From assembly GCF_040581485.1 (NCBI RefSeq), contig NC_090131.1, forward strand, positions 22,952,532-23,016,531: DNA of 64,000 bases. The letters run 5' to 3'. The notes beneath the pieces are model-generated. The model was not told where the DNA came from. It saw only the letters and a list, made by a program, of their open reading frames with translations, and did no database searches. This document shows, one piece after another, positions 1 through 12,488 of the stretch (position 1 is its first letter; every line of letters begins with the position of its first letter). The stretch comes from Linepithema humile (taxonomy: Eukaryota > Arthropoda > Insecta > Hymenoptera > Formicidae). A program made the translations under genes and the position numbers.

Positions 1-458
1 TCTTTCAACGTCGCTCTAATTCATCCTTTACAAAAACGTGTCGTCGCATCCGACATCGTCCTCGCTGATCGATCGACGCAACCGCGCAAAAAAGCAGCGC
101 GGCGCGTTTCGGCCGGATTAAGTATTTTTACCGCTCCGAAAGAAATCGAATTTATTTATTTTTAGCAATTGCTGGGATTGTGATATACTCGCACATTCAA
201 TCTCCAGCATTCGTCGTGCCGTGAAAAAGAATTTTGCGTCGGAATATTTTCTATAACAGTACTCAGGAGAGAAAGAGAGGAAGAATTAAAACGCTGAATA
301 TAAATATAAAGTTAGAAAATTGATTATATTTGTGAAATATAATCGACAGATTTATCAAAATATAATTTCTACAGAGATACATTAATATCACTTCCTCTTC
401 CAAAGTTCATTCGAAAATCTCAAAGACTCACCGTCGCTTTTATCGCTCTGATGTCCAG
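1..458 (+). other. intron of the fibronectin-III transmembrane gene
   Basis: This stretch precedes the splice acceptor (AG at 457-458) of the exon that follows. It is AT-rich, has no convincing open frame, and is read as the 3' part of an intron whose donor lies outside the window. Confidence 0.6.
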
Positions 459-1022
459 GTACGTGCCAAAATACTCGAGCCCAGCGCGCGCTCGGTGAAA
501 CTGTCGAAGCTGTCGTCGAGCACGCGCTACCTGATCTGCGTGTTCGGTCTCGGTAATTGGATGACGTCGCGATCGCCGGAGGACAGCCCGATGGAGCAGC
601 TGAACTTCACGCAGATCGAGATACTCGCATCCACGCCGAGCACGCAGATGGCGGACTCGCCGACCAGCCGTTGCACAGAGGTGAAGACGCTGGACGCGCC
701 GGACGCGATAATCAGCAGCGACGGCTCGGCGATGGGCGACGTCGGCAGCGTCAGCAGCTTCCTGACGAGACGGCTCGGCCTGATAGTTGGCTGCTGCATG
801 GGCTTTATCGTCTTCCTGCTGCTTGTCTCCGTGCTCGGCTATCTGAAGGTGAAGAAGCAGCGGGAAGCGGTGAAGAGGGAGCAGCAACCGATACCGCCCG
901 AGTACATATCGTACAGGCATTTTAGCATACAAAGCGGCGAGGCCGGCCACGCCGCCGTTCGGCAAACCAGCCAGGACGGCCAGCACTCCAACTTCATCAA
1001 CAACACCACGCTGAACGTATGA
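459..1022 (+). CDS. last exon of an LRR/FN3-type single-pass transmembrane protein (partial)
   Basis: Seen: an open frame of 187 codons runs from a splice acceptor at 458 to TGA at 1020-1022. The first residues (VRAKILEPSARSVKLSKL, then STRYLICVFGLGNW and SRCTEVKTL) match the last strands of a fibronectin type III domain, including the conserved Tyr/Leu and Cys positions. A Ser/Thr-rich stalk follows, then one strongly hydrophobic segment (genomic 774-845, LGLIVGCC...LLLVSVLGYL), a basic stop-transfer run (KVKKQ) and a tail of about 55 residues containing PPEYISYRHFS. Inference: this is the C-terminus of a type I surface receptor or adhesion protein. The FN3-TM order is common in insect leucine-rich-repeat proteins, but no LRR is visible here, so the exact gene is not named. 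There is no in-frame ATG before the FN3 segment, so the start lies upstream of the window. An AATAAA at 1622 could be its poly(A) signal. Confidence 0.8.
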   Translation, partial: VRAKILEPSARSVKLSKLSSSTRYLICVFGLGNWMTSRSPEDSPMEQLNFTQIEILASTPSTQMADSPTSRCTEVKTLDAPDAIISSDGSAMGDVGSVSSFLTRRLGLIVGCCMGFIVFLLLVSVLGYLKVKKQREAVKREQQPIPPEYISYRHFSIQSGEAGHAAVRQTSQDGQHSNFINNTTLNV

Positions 1023-1635
1023 GAAAAGCCGCGGAACTCCCGACTCGTGGAGGTTTCGAACGTGTAAGCAGAGTCGATTCGTACGACAATCTCGTCGATT
1101 CGAGTGTGCTAACCGATTCGAAGGGCTCCCGAATTGCGGAAGTTTCGTGTTTACCCGCCAAACGATCCCGTTAAACGGACAATCCTGTGTCGAATTTTGT
1201 CGACGTCGAACTGTCTTGCGAACTGAGAAACTGCCATAATTAGCGGTGCTGTGCGCTCGAGTGACACGCACGGAGAGTGCTGCAGTTGATTCGGTCGAGT
1301 GCTCGAGACGAGCGTTCTCGATCGTTGTTGTTCACCTCCCCCCCCCCCCCCCGCCACCCCCCTAACCCCACCTCACCCCAGCAAAGCATCGCTACTGGTC
1401 TTGTGCCAGATCCCCGCGAATCAAGTCTTACAGCAACGAAGAGTTCAAGCGTGTTCGCATGTGTGAGTACGGTGAGAATGCGCGCGTGAATGTGATCTCT
1501 ATTAAAACTAAGTAACGGAGCATTTTATAAAGAATTTTCTACAAGCCTGAATCTTTTTCGTTTCGAAGTAGTTTTAATCAATTCGCGACGAGGCATCGTA
1601 TTGGACGAGCGCAATCGAGCGAATAAAAATGTCTC

Positions 1636-1637
<2 letters not shown>

Positions 1638-1693
<56 letters not shown>
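1638..1693. repeat. (GA)n microsatellite
   Basis: About 28 uninterrupted GA units. The translated Leu/Ser repeats on the other strand are artefacts of this tract. Confidence 0.97.
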
Positions 1694-1695
<2 letters not shown>

Positions 1696-2080
1696 GAGAG
1701 AGTTGTACAGGAAATTGGTATCGATAATAATACGAGCGATGTGAGCCATACAGCGTAGCTCTCGTATACTCTAAAAAATCTTATAGGTTTTGAACAAGAC
1801 GAGAACCGTATCGTATTGTACTTTCCGCTGGGAATACAAATTGCGATCAATTCAGCCGAGTGCCCTCTATCTGGTTTTGCTTTAAATTTCTCTTTATTAA
1901 ATTGGGATTTTCAAAGTGTTAGGTACTGAGTGTCGAAATCGATGCGCGCAATCGGAAAGACCTGCGCGCGACGTAGATAGGACGTAAAGTGCACCGACGT
2001 CGGATAGACACAAAGAGAACTGTCGCAAATATAAAGACGGATATCATTTTATTCGCGAGAAACCGATCGAACGGCGCCTC

Positions 2081-2110
2081 GGAGGAGGAGGAGGAGGAGG
2101 AGGAGGAGGA
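2081..2110. repeat. (GGA)10 microsatellite
   Basis: Ten perfect GGA units, immediately followed by TGGGGATG. Confidence 0.97.
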
Positions 2111-3460
2111 TGGGGATGAAATCTCGCGTCTCTGTAGAATAATGCTCTGTCTTTTTCAAGAAATATAAAATTTTGAAGAGTGTATGAAGCGCAATTTCGA
2201 AGGCCGCGCGTACTCTCGAACGAGCTGTGAGCGGCAAGCGGGAAGTGTGGTAGGTAGATTTTGTTTCCGCGTGTAATACGACGCGCATTTGCCGAACGAT
2301 TTACGATTAAACACCGCGCTATTACATATCATCCAGTCGCCGTTTCGCGAATGGGAATCGAACTGGGCGGCGGGCGGGTGTGAAGTGGCCATTGTGTTTT
2401 CTTAATGGCTCGGCAAACCACGCGGTTTAGGACGTCACCACGCGCCGATCTCGCGAAATGGCATGCCATTTTGCGGTAAACGCCCGCGACGACGGTACCA
2501 TCAATTTCCGATTGGGCTGGCCGAATCATCAGAAAGGCAGGACGGGAAAAATTGCTCATCCCTGCGAACGATCGATCGCGCGACTCCAGATTTCCCAGCG
2601 ATGAGAGGGTAAAAGATGTAAAAAGAATGTAAATTAAAAAAAAGTATTTTCCACTCGGTTAGCATTCTAGCACAGTTCTATACGTGATCTAAAAGCAATA
2701 TCAAATGAACTTCCATTGCAGACGCTAAAATGTGATTTCTTATTGTCAAATATAAAATATAAAAAATATAAAAACGAATTCTTGACATTTTCAACGTGAC
2801 AAATAGTACGCTCGATTTATTCGCCAAAAAATACGTGGAGAATTTCGCCAATGTTTGTAAAACAAATTAACAAATGGCAAAATAGTGAAATTACGCATAA
2901 ATTTGTTTGAAATGTAAACTCATCTTCTCCTGCGAATACTTGTGTCAGGTGCAAATATCTGTGTCCGAATGCTAGCCATCATTGGAGGTTTGGTGATTAA
3001 GGTGACGTTCTGTGAATGGTTTAGAATTTATAAATATACGTGGAACAACTGTATATAGATACACACGTATCGGGCAACTATGTATTCTGTGGTTAAGAAT
3101 GTCGATATCACCGAGATTATTATCGTAAGAAAAATTCTGATGATCTTTTTAAATAGCGAAACAATAGTAGTTGAATTAGCATCGGCGCGATGACTCTCCA
3201 TGATTTTCGAGAGGCCAACGAGGCGGATCCATCAGAACTTTTATCGCGATATCCGGCACGCGATGGACGATGTAACGTATTTCGCATTAGCGATGAATGA
3301 CGCGCGCGGATGGAGCGTTTTCGGAATTCGATTTTGGTCGGCAGATTGACTCGCTCGATATCGCCAATAACTGGTATAATCGCCACGGGTATAAAAGTCG
3401 CATTGCCGCAAACGCGACGAAATATCGCGTTTACTGCAAAGGAATTTTTAATTCTCCCTT

Positions 3461-3480
3461 GCGCGCGCGCGCGCGCGCGC
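3461..3480. repeat. (GC)10 alternating tract
   Basis: Ten GC dinucleotides, a potential Z-DNA-forming alternating purine-pyrimidine run. Confidence 0.95.
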
Positions 3481-6400
3481 TTCAACAATTCGACGCATCT
3501 CGGATTCGCGCTTCAACGGGGACGTGATTATCGAAGCAATACGATATCCTGCGAGCTCTCGTTGTAAAAAATCGTTATAAGGCTATGGAAACGAAGCTCG
3601 ACGTGTTCGGCGATAATTCATTATCGCATTACCGGATCGTTCGCAGCTGGCGAGAAAGAGAAGCTCCATTCTCAAAGAAGAGGAAAGCAAATGAGCAAAA
3701 TCTCGAATTAGGCGACCAGCGCGACGCGAGGTCTATGTATGCGTTGTCGTTACACACTGTGTATTGTAATATATACGTACGTCACTGTAATAAAAATGCA
3801 AATTCTTTTGTAATCAAGCATTTTTTTATCTCTCACACCTTCCGTGAGGGCGCGCAAACCGAAAGAAAGCATTAATCCGCCCGCGGACGCGGTATCGCGA
3901 GCGCGACGAGATTGAACCATAACCGACCGGGTTTTTCTTACGAGCCTTACATACGCGGGAGAGAATAATGGTGTAATTTCTACCATCGTATCGCGCAGCT
4001 CACCTACCTCACAGTTGCGCAAACATCTCGATTTTACGAGAAGGCATTTAAAATGCACATAGATTACGTTGCATTATGCCTTACATAGCTTTCGATAGAG
4101 TATGGCTTATATTGAAAACTGGATCGATTCGCGGAATATATTAATTTCAATCGGCGATATCGGAACCTGACGAGTTTCATCGAATTCGCAATTGCGCACG
4201 GCCGCGCCGGAGTATCGCGGGATAAATCGACAGCTTTACGGCAGACGGAATATACGAGGCAATCTCTATCACTGCGAACCTGTGCTATCACAAAGAACAG
4301 GATGAAGATAACTTATTAAAGGTAAGCTTTGCAGAATTTTTTATCACTTTTATATCGACTTTTCTCGGTCGATGTACTTCAAACAAGAATGTCAAGCTGA
4401 TAAAACAACAACATAAAAATATCTCGCAAGATAATAAATAACAATAAAATTTGAAAATTATTTAAATATTGCTTCTTACTTAATCAAATTTTAAGACAAT
4501 TGTGTATTATTTTATATTTTTTTACTAAAATTTTATGTTACATTTTTATATAACATAATATTTTAATAAACATTTTTATAAACTAAACTATAAACTTATA
4601 ACTTATAAAAAAGTTTCAATTTATCGTTTTTTAGAGGCTAAAGTTGATGCTCGCAAAATGCTGAAAAGCTGATTGTACCGAGTGGCAATATTCGAGCACA
4701 AAACTCAAACAGCGATAGCATCAAACGTCTGTTATGCGTGTATGCGCCAATGAGTGGACTCAGGAACATTTCAGGACATCAGGACATTTCAGGATAAAAT
4801 ATTAAGGTAATCGAAAGAATAACGAAGATCACGGAAAGCCTCGCGACTCCCACGAGGCGCAATCGGAATTTGTAAAGTATACGGCACGCTCTCGTTTATT
4901 TCGGCATCCGCCGGGCGGCCGTGGGTGCCTCTTTAAGCCCATCCCTGCGCCTCGTATAAATTTTCCAGCGTCTCGACGAAACGCTTCCCGTCTGCTTTAT
5001 CGTATTTCCTTGCAATTAACCCCTCCTAGCCGTTACCGCGTCCCGTGCCACCCGCCGCCGCCCGTGGGTTCTGGATCGCGAAGTAGAAGCGTTCTGCATA
5101 TTTCATTTGTTCCTAGCGCGCTCCGGGAGGCTGAGCGCGTCCCGGTTTCGTTCTTCCGGAATTGCAAGGGCGGTGACCCGTGGCCAGGAAATTGAAACTC
5201 ACCGTTAAGAACACGCGTAACGCCTAGGGAGGAGGCAAACCCGACCGAGCGACGGGCGACGGAAACGGCGGCTGCGCGAAAAGCGCTCCGCGCTGAACAC
5301 CCCCGACGATTGCGCGCTATTATGTCACCAAGGCAAGAAGACAATTATTCTTATATGGCTGTAATTAATGCGGACTAATTAATTAACCCGCCGGTAGACG
5401 CGGAAATTCGTAATCAGTCTAGCCGAGCGCGAAAGAGTCAGGGCTGGGTTAAGCACCGGCATTATACGATTAATGAATAGTCAGCAAGCCGCGCGGTCTT
5501 CTAAAGCAGCCATCGGGATCAAGTAATTTAATTGTCTAAAAAGGCAATCACGTCATATAAATATTATAGATATTTTGTCATCTATTATTATGGCTTGAAT
5601 AAATTGAACGTACCGAGAATATATATCTTTGCGTAATTTAACAATTTTTTTAGTAGTCTCCGCGGTAAATTGTCTTTGGACGTTATTTATTGGTGTCAGA
5701 GTATACGTACCCAAAAAGGAACATTAAAACTTAAACAGGATACAGGATGCTTAAAAGTTAAAGACTGTGAGTTATTGCACGCTTTCGTGCCATCTGTCTG
5801 CAAATCACCGACCGTAAAAAAGAGGCGACATGGGTTTAAAAAAAATACTCTTGGGTCTGCTATCAGTTTTTCCGTTTGGCCGATGTTCCATCTAATGAGA
5901 AGTATTTAAGCGGCCGGACAACTGCGAAATATAACACTTTCTCTTACATTGGCTTTTGATAAGTTTTTATTACATCGATGTAAGAAAAATATTCTATCCT
6001 TTTTACTTGTCAATTGGAATGTTTGAAAAATCGAATCTAACTATTGAAATTACTTAACTTTTGATAGCAATATTGGTGAACTGCGTCCGTGCGTATTGCA
6101 TTTTCTTTTTCTTACAGTATTCTACAGTTTCTACAGTCAATAAATAAAAATTTAAAGCTTGAAAGACAATCGATACTATTTGACGTTTGACATTATTCAA
6201 ACTCTGAACTCTTTATTGAATAATTTACAAAATTTATTTGAAACGGAATAACTTACAGAAAGCGACATATGCACTTCACTTAAATGCAAATGCAATATGT
6301 GCGTTTCACTTTGATGAGCAATAATTTGAAATTACTAAATGTGAGCTTATTACATTCCAAATTTAATGTATGACGTTATTCCGCTCGTGGTACATTCGAC

Positions 6401-7668
6401 TAAAATTTCATGCCTTTGTTGCATTTCTCACTTAATACTTGTTCAATAGCGAGTGAAAAAATACATTATCTATCGTATATTTACTTTATTCATTATTTAT
6501 AATTTATTCGCCATAAACATTGCATTATTCTATCATAAAAGTAATTGGTTTGCCTTTACATATCCTATTTAGCAGAGTAAAGCAAAAGAGTTAATTGTCC
6601 TGCATTTTTAAGAGCGTATTCTGTGTCCAACTTTTGTTACATGCAACTCCGCTATGCTTTGTAAATAAAAGTGTTCTGACGCTCGTTATGTCACGTCGCA
6701 CTGTTCACGGTTTCGTCGAATAGAAATATAAAAAAATAAATATAAAAATAATTTTCCAATTATTTTTAATTGTATATAATGGATTAATCCAATTAAAGTT
6801 AAACGCATAATATTTAAACGCCTTGAAATCTATTTTATGTATTACTTTTTTGATACGTCTCCATTGCACGCTAAGTAACTCAAGCATATAATTGCATCGA
6901 TCGATGCACCCTCTATTTTACATACATCCATCCACACATACGTTTTACACACACATACGTGTCTTCAGAAATCTGAAATTCCTGCTGAGCGCATCCCGTG
7001 TCGAGAAGAACGAGCGTGTGCATCGTTCAGCGATATTCAGCTAATATTATTTCCTATCCAGTAAGCAATACACTTAGTCACTTCATTTATCAAGGAGGAA
7101 AAAAAACATTCATGCAGCAGATGTGAAAACAAATGACTCGGAATAATGAGGAGAATTGAGAACATAAGATAATACTGGTGACTTTGCAATACAGTATTAT
7201 ATTGTATATTCAGTGAATATGCAAATCTGTAAAATACTCTAAATAATATTCAGTTCTTTAATGCAGAAATCAGTAGCTGAACTTAAATATTTTTTCATTA
7301 ACACCAATTTTCCGATTTGCAATTTTATTAATATAATCATCTTATTTATCTTTAAGCAGAATATTCTGCTGCCGATGCTGTCATCTTCTTTCAATTACCA
7401 GAAAAAAACCAAAGTCGATTTCTCATTAGCAAAACTTTAATTTATTGCTGAGGAAACTTGATTTTATTACAGCCTTTTACATTTCAATATTAAATATTTT
7501 AATAACTGACGCTTTAATTAAAAGTTTGTTAAAGTAAAGTTTACGTAAAGTTAAATAAAGAATAACCTTTTCTCTGCTATCTATCTGCATAGTTCATAAT
7601 CAAAATCTATTGATTCTTTTGTAATGTAAAGAAAAATGGCTTTTTTAACTTCGTTGAAATATATATAT

Positions 7669-8039
7669 TGTTACGTTTCCGAAACGCGTCCGCGCAGTTC
7701 GCACAAATAAATCAACACTTTTTATAAAAGAGAACACTTTAATAAATAACACAGAACTCAATAATTAGTAACCGGGAATACAATACTAAGATCGGAGCTG
7801 TCATAAACGTCCGCCCGAGCAGACAGCTATCAAAGATCTGACATATGACAGTTTGTTTATAACTGTCATAGAGACCCTTTAAACCGCTAATCAATATTCG
7901 TTGTCTTGACAACGAATATAAGAAAGATTATTAATAAATGCCATTTGGCTTCAACTTTCTAATGATCGATCGATATTATCGATCGGTCCGTCAGCTGTAA
8001 CATACACAGCATCAGCGGCGAAATAGTACGGGCGCAACA
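7669..8039 (+). mobile_element. solo LTR of a retrotransposon (371 bp)
   Basis: Seen: the segment begins TGTTACG and ends CGCAACA, the TG...CA ends typical of long terminal repeats. It is bounded by ATAT on both sides (7665-7668 and 8040-8043), consistent with a 4-bp target duplication, although the flanks are TA-rich and the length is therefore ambiguous. It contains AATAAA-type signals near 7703 and 7741 and three hairpins. No gag or pol coding sequence or second LTR lies next to it, so it is read as a solo LTR left by LTR-LTR recombination. A 4-bp duplication would favour a Gypsy-type element and a 5-bp one BEL/Pao; I cannot decide between them. Confidence 0.72.
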
Positions 8040-11000
8040 ATATATATATGTAGTTTTAAAAAATACAGTAGTAATAAAAAAGAACTACACATTATACATA
8101 TAAATTAAACGTAAAAGGGAATATTTTTGTACGCAAATTATATTCCCCACAAAATTTGCCATGCTTGAGATATGATGAGAATAAATAAAACTGGATAACT
8201 GTGCTTAAATAAGATACATAAACGCAAGCCAATTTATGACAGAATAATGCATGTTTATGGCAAATAAATTATAAATAATGAATGAAATAAATATACGATA
8301 GATAATGTGTTGAACAGAACTAAAATGCATTTATAAACTCGAACGAAAATTTTCCACTACGAATCGGTCACATGCTGTGTATGAATCTCTACAGGAAAGT
8401 TATAGCATAGAACTTGGCCAGAATTAAGTTAGAAAAATTTAGAAGCGGAAAAGGGGTGTGAAAAAAAACTATGAAGATTTCGTAATAAGGTTAATACGGG
8501 ATCTGTGTCGCGAGAAGGATTCTTACATTTTTCTGTCACGCATAGACGCACAAAGCGTGTATAAAGTCGAGCACAAGCAAATACTGGAAACTAGAACAGT
8601 CGAGATGTTGACGTGACCGTTTTTCTGTTTTCCCTGCGAAAATCGGGCTCGTCGACCTTATTTGATTACCGTGTCTGTGTGCCCAGAAAAACTATATTTA
8701 CTCTAGCGGAACTGAATCAAACACGTAGGCAATAATGCCGCGTATTTCAGCAAAACCTGAAAATGTCACAAAAGGGTATTTTTCCTATGAACTTACTATC
8801 CTTCCAATTCGTGGACGAATTAGTAAATGTTAAATGAACAATCAAGCTTAAATCACTATTTGCTCGCGTTTAAAGGGAGATTGGAAAAAAACAAAAATTT
8901 GTGATTTTACATTTCCGTCGCATTTAATTCCGGAAACTTCACAATGTCAATGCGGAATAGCGGATAAAAAATTAAATCTGCCAATTGTCGGGCATTCCTT
9001 TTAAATTCTACACTATGGTCTTTTTACCGAGCTTCATTCCCAATTCATGCCCCCGAGTCTTGATCCGAGTTGCTCGCGTTTAAATAATTTCATGCACGCC
9101 GTTATTACACGCTCCTTTCTTCTTGCGCCGCGAAGAAGAAAGCCCGCTCGCCTATGCGCAATGTTCGATCGTTTTGTTTAATTTTCCGCGGATTGCTCGC
9201 GAGTATCAAGAGTAAAATGCTTTACCGTCTTGTAGGCACAGCAGGCAGCGGCGTAACGTCAACGAACGAATCAATGTACCTACTTCACTGCTCTATAAAG
9301 TATGCATATCGCCCGATTTGCGGCGTATACCGCGCAGAGGAGCTTTTGTTGAGTAACGCCGAGATTGCAATTCGCGGTAAGCGGTTTTGCGGTGTGTACG
9401 GCGAAGCTCCCAAGAGAGGGTGGCTGTTAAAGGAAGCACACGCGCAAGATAGAGGGAGACAGACAGAAGCGGAGAAAGAGAGGGAAAGTGATGGGGAGAG
9501 TCCTGTAACATTGGTAATACGTCGTACGGTAGAAATCCTGGAACAACAGGCGCCGCAAGGCGCTTAATTCCAAACGCACGTCGGGAAGCTGAGAATCGCG
9601 CGATCTCGTGACGGCACAGATACCGGTCGGAATTCGCGGAGGAGAGAGAGAGAGGAATGAGGGCGAATACGCGCGTGCGACGACGTCGTGAAATATTTCC
9701 CAAATGGCGCTTCGATCCGCTTGTCTCGGCGAAATCGCGATGTACGAACCTCACACCACGTTAGTTGTTACTCGCGATGTAACCGCGCGGCGAAGAATTT
9801 TATTCTCTTATCACGTCGACTTCGCGGCACGTGACACGACATCCGCAGTTTCGCTAACTCGATTCCGGTCGAATCACGAAGTTTAGTTGCAGAAAGTTTA
9901 CACCGAGAGCCAAGGCGTGACATCAATCTCGCATTACCGCGTCTAAAAATCTCCGCCCGACGTTTTCACACTTTTTCTTAACTTCTGCCCCGACTTTTTT
10001 CCGCGAAAAATCCGCGCGTTTCCCGACAAATTACCGGACAAAGAGAAAACGGTGCGCGCGTGATATCGAACCGAGCCACTTTTAAAATTTCTCTAATCTC
10101 ACCGTTTACACCGCGCAAATATAATAAAGGGTATATAATTATAATAATATAGGCGCATCCCGCAAACTCTCGAGCAGCGCCGAGTTATCATACGCCGCAA
10201 AGACTGCGCTATTGAGAAAACAAAAAATAGTCAAAGATCCTAAAGATCAAAGAACGTCTGATGTTATCTGAGGCGTTGCTGCACGGCTGCTGCCACCGTC
10301 TTTGACTTTTAGGAAAATAAGATTTAGTAGTCCGTAAGAAGAAAACTGGGAGAGCGTTCAGCGTTGATTTCCTTTAGTGCGACAAAGAAGCGAGTTGTTG
10401 CTAAAAGTCCTTCCGCAGGAAACACCGATGATAAAGGAATACGGAATGTTCCAGGAAGAATGTGGCAGAATACCAAATAAAAATTTTCTTCAAAAAGATT
10501 ATCTGTCTTAAATATGTCGAATTAGAGATCAAATATAAAATCATTTTTTATTTGATATATCATTTTTATTGCAGAAAATTACATTTTTATAAATTTTTAG
10601 TATTTAATTTAAAATGGCAAAAACATATTTGATTTATTTTAATCTTTTTATACTTTCTTGATAAGACCGTCTCAAGCTACGTTAAAAATCATTTTTATTT
10701 TTACGATTTATTTAATGAATACTAGTATTCTTTCTCCACATTTTGAAGCCTGGCATGCTAGTGATAAACTTGAGAAATTATCAGTATTGTTCACATAATT
10801 TTATACAGTGAAAGTTACACGAACTGAGTTGCAACTAGGACTGGCGTTTTACAACGAGTAATTGTGCAGAGTTGTTAGACGGATATTGTGTTACCGAAAT
10901 AGTACTCATCACAGCCAACTTGGAATACATGCAACATTCGACACGTTGCAAATTAGAGATATTTAAATAATGCAATTTTTTCATGTCGTAACAATGTGCC

Positions 11001-11184
11001 GGCATTATAACAACATATTGGCATATTGACTATTGAATAGCGAGAGATGTGTCAATTCGGTCTCCGTCCGATCTTCTCATTCGGTTCTCTGACACCATCT
11101 ACTTTTCTTATCAATATTCAGCATAATTTTGCGATTGCATCGGATCGGATTTACGTACGTACGACCCATTTCTACATAAAATCA
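8040..11184. other. intergenic, no gene seen
   Basis: The longest open frame (9154-9567, plus strand) has no recognisable motif and overlaps an antisense frame of similar length in the same CpG-rich block (9050-10100). Around that block the DNA is AT-rich. Nothing else can be supported. Confidence 0.5.
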
Positions 11185-11257
11185 CGCGAACAACGCGTAT
11201 GCCGAGGTCCGACGGATCCCCCCCGGGGAAATTCGGCATACGCGTCCATTGTTCGCG
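11185..11257. other. strong hairpin-forming inverted repeat
   Basis: Left arm 11185-11205 (CGCGAACAA then CGCGTATGCCGA) pairs with right arm 11233-11257 (TCGGCATACGCG, TCCA, TTGTTCGCG). The 21 paired bases are perfect except for a 4-nt bulge (TCCA), around a 27-nt GC-rich loop. Size and shape resemble a small-RNA precursor or a short foldback, but the mature product, strand and expression are unknown. Confidence 0.6.
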
Positions 11258-12435
11258 AAAGAATCGAAAGGAAGGCGAAGGCGCTGAATGGGCGAGAGCT
11301 CATCTTCCGAGCGGCTTAGCGCGCATCGACAAAAATCTCGTTGTACGCGAGCTCTGCCGGCCGGACCGGGGGATCTAAATGGGATCGATCTACCGTATAA
11401 TGCCACGTGATAATGTACGGCGAATGCCCAGGTATTAATGACGCGCCAGAGTGAGTTACGAGAGCAGCTGTACGAGTGCTTCATAATGCAGGCGCGTTAA
11501 GCGCGTCGATGATAGAAGCAAAATTGCGAATGCTGCGCTGCGAATTGTTTTAACTGTGACGACAATGACGATTCTGTGACGCTCGCAATTGCACTCACAT
11601 ATTTCATGATTCTTGAGAAAGTAAAGTGGATTGAAATATCTCCATTTAATAATCACGCCTCGCAATGTGCAAAATTCTTGCGAATTGTATTTATCTGATG
11701 CAAAACAGATAAATTAATATACTGTAATTAATGTATATTATATAATAATGTTATGAATTTCCCTGAGATTGGGGGCGCGTTTGTGAGAAAATTATTCTAA
11801 GATAAATCTACCTAACCATCAATTTCCCATCGCGAGCATATTATAATGTGTATCGCATGTAAATTTGCCTGGGAGATGTTGCGGGCCACGAACATTATGC
11901 TGAAAATGGAGCAAAAATCATCTGGCATTGGTTCCGGTGCAACGCGCGCAGTCGGCTTGGTTTTATCCCCCCCCCCCCCTCCTCCCTTCCCCCGCTTTAA
12001 AGTTTGTAAATAATTCAGCGTCGTCTGCACAACGGGCCCGTCGCCCGTCGATGCCACGGCGACAGGGATGTGTACCGGGGGTGAGAGAAAAAAAAAGGAG
12101 GCCGGAACGTAAATAAGGCGGGAGAAAAACGCCGAACGAAATACGATAAGAGCACCACCCCCGACTTGGTCTCCAGCCAATTCTACGAATGCAGCGATCA
12201 CGTGCAGACCTTATTGCGAGCGGATCGTGAGATTTCCTATTTCCATGCATTTCGAAGCGCGCGCGCGATCCTAGCCTAACGCCCAGGGACACCCCGGGCA
12301 TTTCGCGCCCGAGATTATTACGGCTAGATTATCGACGAAATGCGAGTCCCGCGTCAACTATGTCGTCCTAACAAACTGTGAATAATTTGTTTTCCTCTCC
12401 TTTTCACGGCGGAATCAGAATTCTCCGAGGCGCAT

Positions 12436-12488
<53 letters not shown>

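Larger units (their letters stand above)
1023..7668. other. gene-poor region downstream of the FN3 gene
   Basis: I see no supportable gene here. Open frames are short, overlap on both strands, and lack splice or domain support. It holds a C15 run at 1338-1352 and the GA, GGA and GC tracts listed separately. The stretch 2000-4300 is relatively CpG-rich, whereas 4300-4800 and 5500-7660 are AT-rich. The first few hundred bases probably include the 3' UTR of the preceding gene. Confidence 0.5.

Noticed and set aside
420..1271. Minus-strand open frame of 283 codons
   Set aside because: Antisense shadow of the FN3 transmembrane exon, produced by its high GC content.
1525..1850. Leu/Ser-repeat open frames
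   Set aside because: Translation of the GA microsatellite on the opposite strand.
9154..9567. Plus-strand open frame of 137 codons
   Set aside because: CpG-rich block open on both strands; composition looks non-coding and there is no motif.
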